From positions 3,534,001-3,598,000 of the forward strand of contig NZ_JAGYHC010000001.1 of assembly GCF_019837165.1 (NCBI RefSeq): 64,000 nt of DNA. The letters run 5' to 3'. Shown piece by piece: positions 1 through 9,160 of the stretch. A program made the position numbers and the translations under genes. The notes under the pieces were generated by a model. That model was not told the origin of the DNA. It did no database searches and was given only the letters and a program-made list of their open reading frames with translations. The DNA comes from Virgibacillus sp. NKC19-3. GTDB lineage: Bacteria; Bacillota; Bacilli; Bacillales; Amphibacillaceae. Within the stretch, counting starts at the first letter, position 1. Each line of letters opens with the position of its first letter.

Positions 1-119
1 TTGTCAAAGTCCACTTCATCCTGAGATTGCGCAGCAATTCCAACGGAACCCTGTAAGAATGTACCTAATAGGAACACAATCATTGCCACTATGATCGACG
101 TTTGGCGCACCCTAAACAT
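1..119 (-). CDS. 5' end of a secreted protein (cut by window edge)
   Basis: This minus-strand gene begins here and runs off the left edge. The ATG at 119 sits 7 bases after a perfect AGGAGG; an ATG at 125 is too close to that site. The visible ~40 residues are a classic Sec signal peptide: a short basic start (MFRVRQ), a hydrophobic core (IIVAMIVFLLGTFL) and a likely cleavage after an AA just before QSQDE. The mature part starts acidic. It lies downstream of, and co-directional with, a run of secreted peptidases, so it may be another exported enzyme of that group, but nothing catalytic is visible. The function is not assigned. Confidence 0.7.
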   Translation of the reverse strand, partial: MFRVRQTSIIVAMIVFLLGTFLQGSVGIAAQSQDEVDFD

Positions 120-170
120 GAGCATTCCTCCTCATTAATCCGTACTGATTCTTTGTCTACGAAGTGAGTA

Positions 171-269
171 TGGCTGGGATAAGGCAAAAGCGTTTAACGA
201 AAAAATGCACGTTTCCGAAGCGATGTATATTCGGAATTTATTTGTTCAAAACACTTTTGTGCCAACCTC
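171..269. repeat. Dispersed repeat family A, short form (copy A1)
   Basis: A ~100-bp element opens with tggctgggat and closes with tttgtgccaacctc, which are imperfect inverted ends. It shares the right half (ttccgaagcgatgta, ttcggaatttatttg) with the longer copies at 1857 and 14439 and lacks their central ~115 bp. It lies between two minus-strand genes in the 3' region of the M14 gene. Short reading frames over it are translations of the repeat, not genes. Confidence 0.75.
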
Positions 270-317
270 TTTGGGTGTCTTCATCGTATTTTTCACTTCA
301 AACCTACAGAAAAAATA

Positions 318-1715
318 TTACCACTTGTCAATCAAATAATCAGCATCATCCTTGAGCCTATTATAGGCCTCATCCGTAATCAACGCGTTCTCTTTCTGAT
401 CCTCAAGTAATAGTTTAAAGCTTTCCGTATGTTTAAGGACCTTTTCTTCGAGTTCCTTATCTTCGTAATAACTCATAGCGGATAAATGAGTCATTAAGGA
501 TTGCGCAACATTATCATCCTCAAGCTCGCCTTCGTTCTCGAAACGCTCAACAAGTATTTTCATATCAGATGCACGTTCGGTCCAATACTTAGGCAGATTA
601 AGGAAGTCATCACCATTGAGATCGTCGATAGAGTCATCTGCCATACGACTGGCAATCCCCCATAGACCATTCTCCACACGATCTATCAATGCTTGATCAT
701 AGCCATATTCAGGTTGTTGACCAGGCATTTCAAATAGTACGGTCGCAGTACCATTAAGCGCAAATGAAGACCTAGCCTGACCGGGTAAATCACGCTCCTC
801 TGGGTGTAAATAACGGGCCACACCGGGTTCCTCATTATCGGAAAGTTCTTTTACGCCAAGTGCAGCTGCCAGCGAATAGCGCATAGACTTGTCTTGATCC
901 AATTTCAACCAATCATCGTATTTTGGACTATCGTCAGGTCCTAATGGTGGGTAGTCTATTGCAATCGTGACATCTTCACCCGTTTCGTTGGTCTTTGGGG
1001 TTCCCATGTGATGAAGATCAACGAAAGCTTCTACTTCACTAAACTCAGCTTGCAGGTCCAAGTACAAGTCTCTGAGAATTTGAGATTCATTTGTCAGGAA
1101 AAACCCAGGGTCATCTCCCGTGCCTGGTAAATCTTCCAGCTGTGGTTCATAGTTCAAATTCGGATTAAAGTCCCGGTTAATATCAAAGCCTCCATTACTT
1201 TCGCTATAGTGCCAGGCAGGCGCTGCACCTTCAAGATGGGGGTAGTTCATAATGACGTCTTCCCACGAGAAAACGTTCTGCCGTTGGGTTATCGCGGCAC
1301 CGTCAACGTTTAGACGTGGCACGGCAACTATTGTAACCTCCTCACGAACCGCTTGTGCACGTGAACTATCGCTAGTTCCAAGTATTTCAAGCATCTGGAT
1401 CAATGCCTCAGGGCCGCTCTTCTCATTACCGTGTATATTACCATTAATTAACAACACTTGATCACCTTCACCCACACGAGCAGCGTAAATTTCACGATCT
1501 TGGTGTGAGTGACCTATGACGTCGACCTCAACCTTGCCAGAACTCTCCTCTTTAATTTCTTCTAACTTTTGCTCCAGTTCCTCGTTGCTCATCCAATCGG
1601 CAACCACATTTTCACTATTACCTTGAGCTTGAGCACTTAATGTAGAAAATGGACTCCATAATAACAGTAAAATCGCAGTAAAAGAGACAATGGATTTCCA
1701 ACGTTTTGTTTGCAT
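318..1715 (-). CDS. Secreted M14-family zinc carboxypeptidase with C-terminal FIMAH-like module
   Basis: Predicted extracellular metallocarboxypeptidase that removes C-terminal residues from peptides. The start is placed at the ATG at 1715, seven codons inside the longest frame, because AAGGAGG lies just upstream. A signal peptide (MQTKRWKSIVS then a hydrophobic stretch ending SAQAQG) is followed by an M14 fold: HGNE (zinc His ~95, Glu ~98), NRDF, a DLHH zinc His near 235, and the general-base Glu in VLFEMPG near 329. The last ~65 residues (THLSAMSYYED to DYLIDKW) form the module shared with four neighbouring enzymes. It is the last complete gene of the co-directional secreted cluster. The substrate is unknown; the module's role (binding or anchoring) is inference. 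Confidence 0.85.
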   Translation of the reverse strand: MQTKRWKSIVSFTAILLLLWSPFSTLSAQAQGNSENVVADWMSNEELEQKLEEIKEESSGKVEVDVIGHSHQDREIYAARVGEGDQVLLINGNIHGNEKSGPEALIQMLEILGTSDSSRAQAVREEVTIVAVPRLNVDGAAITQRQNVFSWEDVIMNYPHLEGAAPAWHYSESNGGFDINRDFNPNLNYEPQLEDLPGTGDDPGFFLTNESQILRDLYLDLQAEFSEVEAFVDLHHMGTPKTNETGEDVTIAIDYPPLGPDDSPKYDDWLKLDQDKSMRYSLAAALGVKELSDNEEPGVARYLHPEERDLPGQARSSFALNGTATVLFEMPGQQPEYGYDQALIDRVENGLWGIASRMADDSIDDLNGDDFLNLPKYWTERASDMKILVERFENEGELEDDNVAQSLMTHLSAMSYYEDKELEEKVLKHTESFKLLLEDQKENALITDEAYNRLKDDADYLIDKW

Positions 1716-1856
1716 AATATCCTCCTTATCATGCATTTGAATTAACTAACAGTTACACTGTAGTTTAATAGGTTTTACTCCCCCTCCCTTTCGTAGAAAA
1801 AAATCTACAAATATAGGAAGAACCACATTTTCGAAATGAAACAAAAATGAAGGGGG

Positions 1857-2072
1857 GACTGAGACAAAACAAACGTGTTTCATTAAAAAGGCGAACATTA
1901 TCAAAATTAGCGTAGGAAATATGCGGAGACTCCAGCGGGAGGGAAGGCATAGGTGAGACACCGAAGCGCGATAGCGCAAGGGGCTCACCAGCCGCCCGCG
2001 GAAAGCGACGTATATTTCCGAAGCGATGTCTGTTCGGAATTTATTTGTTAAAAACACTTTTGTCCCAGCCTC
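1857..2072. repeat. Dispersed repeat family A, long form (copy A2)
   Basis: This ~215-bp intergenic element has inverted ends (ctgagacaaaac ... ttttgtcccagcctca) and a conserved interior: gcgtaggaaatatgcgg, agactccagcggga, ggcataggtgagac, ggctcaccagccgcc, tatttccgaagcgatg. The interior holds inner inverted segments (gtgagac/ggctcacc, gcgcgatagcgc) that could fold into RNA. It matches 14439-14661 closely, and 60372-60642 in inverted orientation. It lies between two peptidase genes. No transposase is present, so it looks like a non-autonomous MITE-type or structured-RNA repeat. Confidence 0.85.
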
Positions 2073-2088
2073 ATCTTATCTTTATCCT

Positions 2089-4254
2089 CTATTGCCATTT
2101 TTGGATCAAGAAATCGGTATCAGCCTTTAGAACTTGATAGGCTTCTTCAGACATCCATTTGTTATCCATCTGATGGTCAAGCAATTGTTTAAAAGCTGCC
2201 AAATGTTTTATAACTTTTTCCGTATTTTCTTGACTTTCAAAGCGTTCTATTGAAGTCAAATGGAGACTTAATGCACGAGCAGAGCTAGAGCTATCCAACG
2301 CATCATCGTCTTCGTAATACTGAACAATTTCTTTCATAGCAGTAGCACTTTCAGGAGATGTGCCACCATCATACCCTAATGCTTCATCTAAAGCAGATTT
2401 TCCACCAACAATTGGCAACGTAATATTACTCTGTCCAAGAGAAACCTCAAATGTTGCTTGGTTATTGTCAGGTATTAACCATCTATCAGAACTTCCTGCA
2501 ATAATAATTCCAATACGGTGCCCTTCTTTGAAAATATAATCCTCTGGAAGCGTTTCCCATTGGAAGTTATCGTTTTCCCCGGGATTTAATGGGATAGAAT
2601 TTTCAAGTGATTCCCGGTTTTGGGCGTCTAACCACCCATGTGTAACAACTTCATATGGCGCTTCATGTGTTGTCTTCTCTGTTTCCTTATAACAGGCATC
2701 ATCTACTGATGAACTCGCTCCCCAACAAGTTTCTAAATCTAGTGTACGAATCCCTTCTCCCGCGTTACGGTGATTAATCCTTTCATCTGTCCCATAATCT
2801 ACTATCAGGGCAGTAAGGTTGGTGTTATCTTTGTCAATACTTGCCTGTATGTCTAGCTCAGGCACCCCACTTAATTGCACTTCACTATTTAATTCAGGTG
2901 ATAAAAATAGTAATCGATTATCCTTTGTTGTAAATTGGTCTTCAACCATTTGCTGTTCGGTTTGATCTGGATTATCTATAAATGATTGAGTAAGGTTATT
3001 TATCACTGGACTGGTCATTAATGTTCCTGGCAAGTCTTCACTTGCAGGTGAAAGCCTTACCTTAACTGCTTTAGAATCCGAATCCGGCCAATTTGATTGC
3101 GTTTCCCATTCATCAGCAGCACGCTCAATATCAACCATTGGTTCATCCATAATGCCATTCTCGATATCTAGTAACCAATAATCAAACCATTGATGTAAGG
3201 TATGGACCCACTCAGCTCTTCTGAAATCAAATGGATCAACATGTCCTGTTTGCGCTAGCCATAGCTTTCTTGGCACATCATGCTCAGCTAGCTCCTCCCA
3301 CCAATTAGAGAAGTGATTCGCTTTTACATTGTAATCATTTAGACCATGTATTGCGAAAACACTAGCATTTACCTTATCAGCATCGGTAACAAAATTACGC
3401 TCATCCCAGAAATCATTATAATCCCCTGTTTCATCATCTGATGCTATTCGTATTTCTTCACGAACAGGCGCACACTGATCCACTCTTTCACTACTTGTTA
3501 CCCTTTCAGATAAGCCCCCTGGACCATTATGATAAAATGGAATACCACCGTATCGATAATAATCGTACCAGCTGCTAATTGCGCCAATTGGAACGATTGT
3601 TTCCAGGCCTTCTATGCCCGCGGCTGCTGCACCGTTGGCAAGCGTACCGTCATATGATTTTCCAATCATACCGACTTTACCTGTGGCCCAATCGGCTTTT
3701 ATTTCATTTCCATCTCTATCCCATGCTGTACCTTTACCATTTAACCAATCTATTACAACTTTTATGCTTTCAATTTCTTCGTGTCCCCCAGTAGTTGGAC
3801 AACCATCTGAGTTGTTTGTTCCTACCATATCTACTTGGACCACAGCATAGCCTCTTGGTACAAAATAATTATCATAATACAATGGAAACATGTCATTAAT
3901 TCCATCCTCATCTGGATCTTTGATTTCGGATTCATTCCCACGACCCATACTCTCATAATAGGGGCTTGCATCCATAATGACAGGTGCTTTCAGATCTTCA
4001 TTTGTTTCTTTGGGACGAATAATATCTGCAGCAATGCGATCTGGATTTCCATCTTGGTCACTATCCAATGTGGATTCAACATAAATGGTTTCTTTAATCG
4101 CATCTTCATACGAATAAATTGCTTCTGTTACATCTTCTTGATGATGAGAAGCTTCATCTTCTGTTATAGCATCTGTCTTTACAGGGCTTATCAATGTCAT
4201 CAGTAACATAAATAGCGTAATACTAAAAATATGACTTTTGGTATGCTTTGACAA
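2089..4254 (-). CDS. Secreted S15 (X-prolyl dipeptidyl-peptidase/CocE-type) hydrolase with FIMAH-like module
   Basis: Alpha/beta-hydrolase predicted to cleave Xaa-Pro dipeptides or related acyl substrates outside the cell. The start is the TTG at 4254, preceded at good spacing by GGAGGG. The order is signal peptide (to ~28), hydrolase domain with nucleophile Ser200 in GKSYDG, Asp307 in HGLNDY and His338 in QTGHVDPF, then the beta-sandwich C-terminal domain typical of PepX/CocE (from about 410), and finally the ~65-residue shared module (LSLHLTSIERFE to LIQKWQ). At 721 residues it is close to PepX size once the extra module is allowed for. The conserved GTNNSDGCPTTGG stretch favours a PepX-like over a cocaine-esterase-like activity, but the exact substrate is inferred. 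Confidence 0.85.
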   Translation of the reverse strand: MSKHTKSHIFSITLFMLLMTLISPVKTDAITEDEASHHQEDVTEAIYSYEDAIKETIYVESTLDSDQDGNPDRIAADIIRPKETNEDLKAPVIMDASPYYESMGRGNESEIKDPDEDGINDMFPLYYDNYFVPRGYAVVQVDMVGTNNSDGCPTTGGHEEIESIKVVIDWLNGKGTAWDRDGNEIKADWATGKVGMIGKSYDGTLANGAAAAGIEGLETIVPIGAISSWYDYYRYGGIPFYHNGPGGLSERVTSSERVDQCAPVREEIRIASDDETGDYNDFWDERNFVTDADKVNASVFAIHGLNDYNVKANHFSNWWEELAEHDVPRKLWLAQTGHVDPFDFRRAEWVHTLHQWFDYWLLDIENGIMDEPMVDIERAADEWETQSNWPDSDSKAVKVRLSPASEDLPGTLMTSPVINNLTQSFIDNPDQTEQQMVEDQFTTKDNRLLFLSPELNSEVQLSGVPELDIQASIDKDNTNLTALIVDYGTDERINHRNAGEGIRTLDLETCWGASSSVDDACYKETEKTTHEAPYEVVTHGWLDAQNRESLENSIPLNPGENDNFQWETLPEDYIFKEGHRIGIIIAGSSDRWLIPDNNQATFEVSLGQSNITLPIVGGKSALDEALGYDGGTSPESATAMKEIVQYYEDDDALDSSSSARALSLHLTSIERFESQENTEKVIKHLAAFKQLLDHQMDNKWMSEEAYQVLKADTDFLIQKWQ

Positions 4255-4317
4255 TGAAGTCCCTCCGTTTCTATTAATAATCTCTTGCCACCTACAGGGA
4301 AGTTAGTGGGTATTGAC

Positions 4318-4350
4318 CCATCAAGTGATTATATCCTTTTCACTTGATGG
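4318..4350. terminator. Perfect 11-bp hairpin between ggt and the S15 gene
   Basis: CCATCAAGTGA at 4318-4328 pairs perfectly with TCACTTGATGG at 4340-4350. There is no clear T-run on the minus strand, so this may be a pause, processing or attenuating hairpin rather than a full intrinsic terminator. It lies between the stop of the gamma-glutamyltranspeptidase gene and the start of the next co-directional gene. Confidence 0.5.
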
Positions 4351-4360
4351 GGATCTTTAC

Positions 4361-6388
4361 TTATTCCCACTCTTCCAATAAAACATCAGCAGCCTGTACC
4401 AATTCATTATAAGCCTCGTCTGACATCAACCCATCATCGTTCTGTTGCGCAATCAGCTGCTTAAATCCATCCAGATGTTTCACTGCCTTGTCCATATTTT
4501 CTGTGTTTTCATAATGAGCGAGTGATGCTAAATGGGTTTTCACATGTCGGATGGCATCCTCATCATCGAATTCACCGTTATTTTCCAGTTCATCAACAAG
4601 ATATTGCAAGTAAGCAACGGTTGAGGCATCCGGTGGCAAATCATCTGCAGAAATGCCGATCGCCTTTCCTTCTCTGCTTGAATCTGCGGCACCCATGTAA
4701 AGATCACTTTCGGAATCGAGCATTAAACTGTTAACGTTTCCAATTTCACCTGGACTTGATTCCCATTCATGGCCCATCTGCTCCAGCTGCTCCCGTACAT
4801 CTGATGAAATACCGGTTTCCCAGCGGATACTCGGGTATTCATTGCTATAGATTCTCGGTTCTTCAATGGCATCCTTAAGCTCCATATCGTATCCGATCAC
4901 ATTGACAATGGTTTGAAAAACCGACGTAATAATAGTAGTTCCGCCTGGTGAGCCAACAGTCATAAAAGGTTCATCATCTTTTAAAACAATAGTTGGTGTC
5001 ATACTGCTTAGTGGCCGCTTGTTTGGCTGAACTTCATTAGCGCCACCAGGAGCAGCATCAAAGTCTGTTAATTCATTGTTCAACATGATACCGTAATCGG
5101 GGACCATTATCCCTGACCCGAATAGTTGTTCAATCGTTGTTGTATAAGACACAAGATTGCCTTCACTATCAGCAACAGTGAAATGGGTCGTTTCACCATC
5201 TGTTTTATCGCTAACGTCTTCCTTTATCGGAGAAGGTTCGCCTTCCTGATAATCCCAAGGGTTTCCTGGCTGCACATTTTCATTTGCTTGATTTGGGTCA
5301 ACCAATGCTACTCTACTGTCAATATAGTCAGGATGAAGCAGACCCTCAGCAGGAACATCTATAAATTCAGGGTCACCCATATAAGCGCCTCGATCCGCGT
5401 AGGCAAGATGCATCATTTCAGCCATATGATGATATTTTTCAGGTGAACGAACATCATATTGGGTTAGGTCTATTTGCTCGGACATTTTCAGCATTTGCAA
5501 CACGGTAAGACCACCGGAACTTGGAGGTGCCATGGACGCAATATCGTACCCCTTGTAATCTCCCCATTCTGGCTCTTCATAGGTCACATCATAGTTGCTG
5601 AGATCATCCGTAACCATGCTACCATCACGCTTTTCGACTTCATCGGCGAGTGCTTCCCCAATTTCGCCATTGTAAAATGCATCTGTACCCTGTTCGCTGA
5701 TCAGTCTGAATGTATCAGCCAAATCTTCTTGAACAAGCAGATCGCCTTCTTCCAATGGATCACCTTCCGGTAGAAAAACGTCACTCGCTGCTGTTTTTGA
5801 TAGTTTTTCCTCGTTACTATCAATAGCGTCAGCAAGCACCCAATTTACTTCAACTCCTTCTTCCGCCATTTCGATGGATGGTTCCAGAAGCTCGTCCATG
5901 GAACGCGTTCCCCACTGGTCAAGAGCTGTTTCAAGCCCTTTCAGTGTTCCAGGTACGCCTACTGATTTACCGTTCTGGACTCGTTCCTGGAAAGGAATAA
6001 CATTACCATCTTCGTCGACAAACATATCAGGGGTTGCCCCTGCTGGAGCCCGCTCCCTGCTGTTAATCGCCGAAATTTCCTCCGTCTCGGCGTCATAGTA
6101 CATCAAAAAACCACCACCGCCAATTCCGGACATCATTGGCTCATTTACATTCAACGCAAATTGGATCGCTACAGCAGCATCAATAGCATTGCCGCCGTTC
6201 TTTAACACATCTGCTCCAACTTCAGAGGCTAACGGGTGTGCCGTTACAACCATACCGTAATCGCCCTCTGCCGTTTGTTCATCTTTGATGCCTTGTGCAC
6301 TGGCCGTCAATCCTGCTGGTATAAAAACATGGATGATTAGGAGCAGTGACATGAAGATTGCTAATATCATAGATTTTTTAAGCTGCAA
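4361..6388 (-). CDS. ggt: Secreted gamma-glutamyltranspeptidase with FIMAH-like module
   Basis: Ntn-hydrolase that transfers or hydrolyses gamma-glutamyl groups (glutathione, gamma-Glu peptides, perhaps poly-gamma-glutamate) outside the cell. A signal peptide (to ~32) precedes the family hallmarks: VVTAHPLAS, GGNAIDAAVA, GIGGGGFLMYY, and the autoprocessing site GETTHFTVAD, where Thr400 would become the N-terminal nucleophile of the small subunit. PLSSMTPT and GSPGGTTI follow in the small subunit. The last ~65 residues (THLASLAHYEN to LLEEWE) are the module shared with its neighbours, an addition that standard GGTs of about 580 residues lack. The start is the TTG at 6388 after AAGGAG; an internal ATG at 6370 would shorten it by six residues. 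Confidence 0.9.
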   Translation of the reverse strand: MQLKKSMILAIFMSLLLIIHVFIPAGLTASAQGIKDEQTAEGDYGMVVTAHPLASEVGADVLKNGGNAIDAAVAIQFALNVNEPMMSGIGGGGFLMYYDAETEEISAINSRERAPAGATPDMFVDEDGNVIPFQERVQNGKSVGVPGTLKGLETALDQWGTRSMDELLEPSIEMAEEGVEVNWVLADAIDSNEEKLSKTAASDVFLPEGDPLEEGDLLVQEDLADTFRLISEQGTDAFYNGEIGEALADEVEKRDGSMVTDDLSNYDVTYEEPEWGDYKGYDIASMAPPSSGGLTVLQMLKMSEQIDLTQYDVRSPEKYHHMAEMMHLAYADRGAYMGDPEFIDVPAEGLLHPDYIDSRVALVDPNQANENVQPGNPWDYQEGEPSPIKEDVSDKTDGETTHFTVADSEGNLVSYTTTIEQLFGSGIMVPDYGIMLNNELTDFDAAPGGANEVQPNKRPLSSMTPTIVLKDDEPFMTVGSPGGTTIITSVFQTIVNVIGYDMELKDAIEEPRIYSNEYPSIRWETGISSDVREQLEQMGHEWESSPGEIGNVNSLMLDSESDLYMGAADSSREGKAIGISADDLPPDASTVAYLQYLVDELENNGEFDDEDAIRHVKTHLASLAHYENTENMDKAVKHLDGFKQLIAQQNDDGLMSDEAYNELVQAADVLLEEWE

Positions 6389-6562
6389 AAATAAAACTCC
6401 TTCCTATATGAACGCTTGGTCGATCAAGTTCGTCTATTACCATTTATTAATTATATAATCCGCTTTCATAATAAACGTTTCCGAAAGCATTACAATACGT
6501 CTGTTGATAGGATAGAAAATTCTTCTAGTGATTTCCATGATCAAAACTATTAGACTAACATA

Positions 6563-8347
6563 CTACTCCCATTGTTCCAATAACGCATCAGATGCAGCCA
6601 TCAACGCTGCATAACCTATCTCAGAAATCATATCGTTATCCCTCTGATGTTCCACTAAATCCTTAAACCCATGTAGATGTTTCATCGCTTTGTCTGTTCT
6701 CTCTGTGTTTTCATATTGAGCAAGTGCGTGTAAATGCATTTCTACTTGGTGTACTGCTCCCGTGTCTACGAATTCTCCGCCATCCCCCAATTCCTCAACA
6801 AGATGCTGCAAATCCTCCACGGTTGGCTCCTCTGGCACCTCGGGATATGAATCTTCCTCTCCATGCTTTGCCAGTACGGTGGCAATCTCATCCTCCATAT
6901 CCTCCACGGATGATGCCAAATAATTATTAAACATAATGGAGAAGGTCAGTTTTTCCCCATCGGCTGTCGTGACATAGCCGGATAAAGCGGATACACCGGT
7001 GAGCGAGCCTGTTTTCGCTAATACATTTTCCTGAGTAGGGGCTTGATCCATCCGATATCTTAACGTACCACCGACGAGACGTTCTGGATGTCCTGCGACC
7101 GGCAGTGTTTCTTCGAAGGCCGGATACCAACCTTTATCTTGAATCGCATATAACATCTCCGTAAATTCATTAGCCGGAATCATATTTTTATGTGACATGC
7201 CCGAACCATCACGAAGAAGCATCGTATCCGTATTCATATCAAAGTCTGCAACCGTCTCCTCAAGCACGTCCAGTCCAGCATCCCAGCTTCCATCCCCTTT
7301 TAACACTTTGCCCATTTCTTTTACGAGCACTTCGCCATGTCCATTATTGCTTAGTTTCATAAACCGGGTATAGATTTCCTCAAGTGGCTGAGACTGTTTT
7401 TCTATTAAAAGATCTGCATCCTCCGGTGTTGGACCAAATGTGACGGATGCGTCGCCAATCATACGGATGCCTTGTTCCTCCAGCGCGTTTTTAAATACAT
7501 CCATCACATAGCCAGTTGGCTCCCACACGGATGCCCATGATTTGGAGTTCGAACCGTCAACCGGCATCTCTCCTTCAATCACGATTTCGTTATTTCCATG
7601 TTGCCGCTCTATAGAAATGTCCTTATCCTCTGTTGCTGGTACCATTTCTGTGTTGTTTACAATTGTGACATAATTCGTTTCAGGCGTGACTTTCACCTCT
7701 GCTTTTTCGCCTGCCTCTTCCGCCGCCATAACTTCCACTATAATAGTTCCGGCGTCATAATCCTCATCTGGGGCAAGGGTAAGTGCGGAAATTTGCGCAC
7801 CGGTATGAAATGGCTCATCCGACCAGTTGAGATCCTCCGAGAGACGGACATCATCATACCAAGTGTCATCTCCCACGAGATTCCCTCTAATTTGATCAAT
7901 CCCCTGTTCCTTCAAATCTTTGGCAAACTGATCAAGATTCGCTTTCATCAACGTTGGGTCGCCTTTCCCTTTCAAATAAAGGTCACCATGTAATTCCGAG
8001 CCCTGCACATTTCCATCGGTCCATATCTCAGTGGAAAACTGATAATCCGAACCAAGCGTTTCCATCGCAGCAGCCCCACTCAATAATTTCATATTGGAGG
8101 CCGGGTGCAGTCGCATATCACCATTTTCCTCATAAAGCAGCTCACCAGTTTCCGCACTCCGCACACTGACACCAGCAGCCGCTCCGTCAATCCGCGCATC
8201 ATCCAACACCGCATCAATCTTCTCCTCTAGGCTTTCACTTTCTTCCTGAGAGGCCGTTACCAACACATCGTTGCTTTGCTGCATCAGCGGCATAATCAAC
8301 AGCATCACAGCGATCAATAGAAATGGAACGAGACTTTTTGTTCGCAT
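6563..8347 (-). CDS. dacB: Secreted S13 D-Ala-D-Ala carboxypeptidase/endopeptidase (PBP4 type) with FIMAH-like module
   Basis: Class C penicillin-binding protein that trims or cleaves peptidoglycan peptide stems outside the membrane. The ATG at 8347 follows GGGAGGAAG and opens a signal peptide; the longest frame adds eleven unlikely residues. All three active-site motifs are present: SNMK (Ser ~84, Lys ~87), SNN in KLSNNGHGE, and KTGS in LAKTGSLTG. The large insertion between the first two motifs is typical of S13 enzymes. The last ~65 residues (EMHLHALAQYEN to LLEQWE) match the shared C-terminal module and are not part of ordinary DacB. It lies between tasA and ggt in the same orientation. 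Confidence 0.88.
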   Translation of the reverse strand: MRTKSLVPFLLIAVMLLIMPLMQQSNDVLVTASQEESESLEEKIDAVLDDARIDGAAAGVSVRSAETGELLYEENGDMRLHPASNMKLLSGAAAMETLGSDYQFSTEIWTDGNVQGSELHGDLYLKGKGDPTLMKANLDQFAKDLKEQGIDQIRGNLVGDDTWYDDVRLSEDLNWSDEPFHTGAQISALTLAPDEDYDAGTIIVEVMAAEEAGEKAEVKVTPETNYVTIVNNTEMVPATEDKDISIERQHGNNEIVIEGEMPVDGSNSKSWASVWEPTGYVMDVFKNALEEQGIRMIGDASVTFGPTPEDADLLIEKQSQPLEEIYTRFMKLSNNGHGEVLVKEMGKVLKGDGSWDAGLDVLEETVADFDMNTDTMLLRDGSGMSHKNMIPANEFTEMLYAIQDKGWYPAFEETLPVAGHPERLVGGTLRYRMDQAPTQENVLAKTGSLTGVSALSGYVTTADGEKLTFSIMFNNYLASSVEDMEDEIATVLAKHGEEDSYPEVPEEPTVEDLQHLVEELGDGGEFVDTGAVHQVEMHLHALAQYENTERTDKAMKHLHGFKDLVEHQRDNDMISEIGYAALMAASDALLEQWE

Positions 8348-8446
8348 TTTACCGTCACTTCCTCCCTTTGCTATCTGCAATCATCTTATCTTTCAAACGA
8401 ATAAAACGACGGGCACCGCAATACAATCTAAAGGGAAAGAGACAAA

Positions 8447-8478
8447 AGCTGCCCATATTCATCGGTTATGGAGCAGCT
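8447..8478 (-). terminator. Terminator after the tasA/calY-like gene
   Basis: On the minus strand AGCTGCTCCATA and TATGGGCAGCT form a near-perfect stem followed by TTTTG. It starts about 18 bases past the stop codon of the TasA-like gene and separates it from dacB. Confidence 0.7.
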
Positions 8479-8495
8479 CTCGCAAATACTATTAT

Positions 8496-9083
8496 TTATT
8501 CTTCTTCATCTGTCGCCTGTTGAGCTGTAAATGTCCACTCCAGATTTAACGTATCACCCTGGAATTCGTTTTGATCTTCTCCATTATCAACAAAGGTAAA
8601 TTCAACAACAAGGTCATCGCTGGTACCAGCTTCAAGCCCATCTTCTCCAAGTGCCGGAATGAATACTTCTTCATTTACAGCTTCTGGTGTCATTTCCTTC
8701 AGTTCAGCCAATGTTGTTTCATAAATCACTTCATTCAATTGATCAGCGTTGTATAAGAACTCCACTTGAATATGGTTTCCAAAATCATCGGTATTGTCCC
8801 CTTCTGCATCAATCACGGAATAATCCGTTTCCAGGAGCACCTTGTTCATATCCACGGAGCCATTATTTTGCAGTTCAAAATCACGCGTCATGGAATCCCC
8901 GGGCTGGATATTATCCACTTCAATTACTTCCGTCGGTTCCACGCCCAAGTCAATCGTTCCTGCCGCAAACGTGTTATTCGTTGTCTCACTATCACTAAAA
9001 TAGGCAAACGTTCCTCCACCTATCAATGTTAGACCAAGTGCAGCAGACGCCATCCCCATACCTACCTGTTTTTTTAAACCCAT
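8496..9083 (-). CDS. TasA/CalY (camelysin)-family matrix fibre protein
   Basis: Secreted fibre-forming protein of the TasA/CalY (M73 camelysin) family, which builds biofilm matrix fibres in Bacillus. The 195-residue product has the special signal peptide handled by the SipW peptidase: basic start MGLKKQV, a glycine-rich hydrophobic core, then TFAYFSDSETT and NTFAAGTIDLG. The remainder (GDSMTRDFELQNNGS, VEFTFVDNG, LNLEWTF) is the acidic beta-sandwich of the family. GAGGAATTGAA precedes the ATG. No sipW gene is visible in this window, so its peptidase must be elsewhere. It sits in the middle of five FIMAH-tailed enzymes, all minus strand. Confidence 0.88.
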   Translation of the reverse strand: MGLKKQVGMGMASAALGLTLIGGGTFAYFSDSETTNNTFAAGTIDLGVEPTEVIEVDNIQPGDSMTRDFELQNNGSVDMNKVLLETDYSVIDAEGDNTDDFGNHIQVEFLYNADQLNEVIYETTLAELKEMTPEAVNEEVFIPALGEDGLEAGTSDDLVVEFTFVDNGEDQNEFQGDTLNLEWTFTAQQATDEEE

Positions 9084-9160
9084 TTCAATTCCTCCTCATT
9101 TTTTGTATACGTGATTATCCATAAAAGCCTTACTATCGCATTAGCTAATATTATCCATTA

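Noticed and set aside
1746-2057. 103-codon open frame over repeat A2, and similar ones at 14357 and 60457
   Set aside because: They translate the dispersed repeat itself and recur wherever the repeat occurs; no ribosome site.
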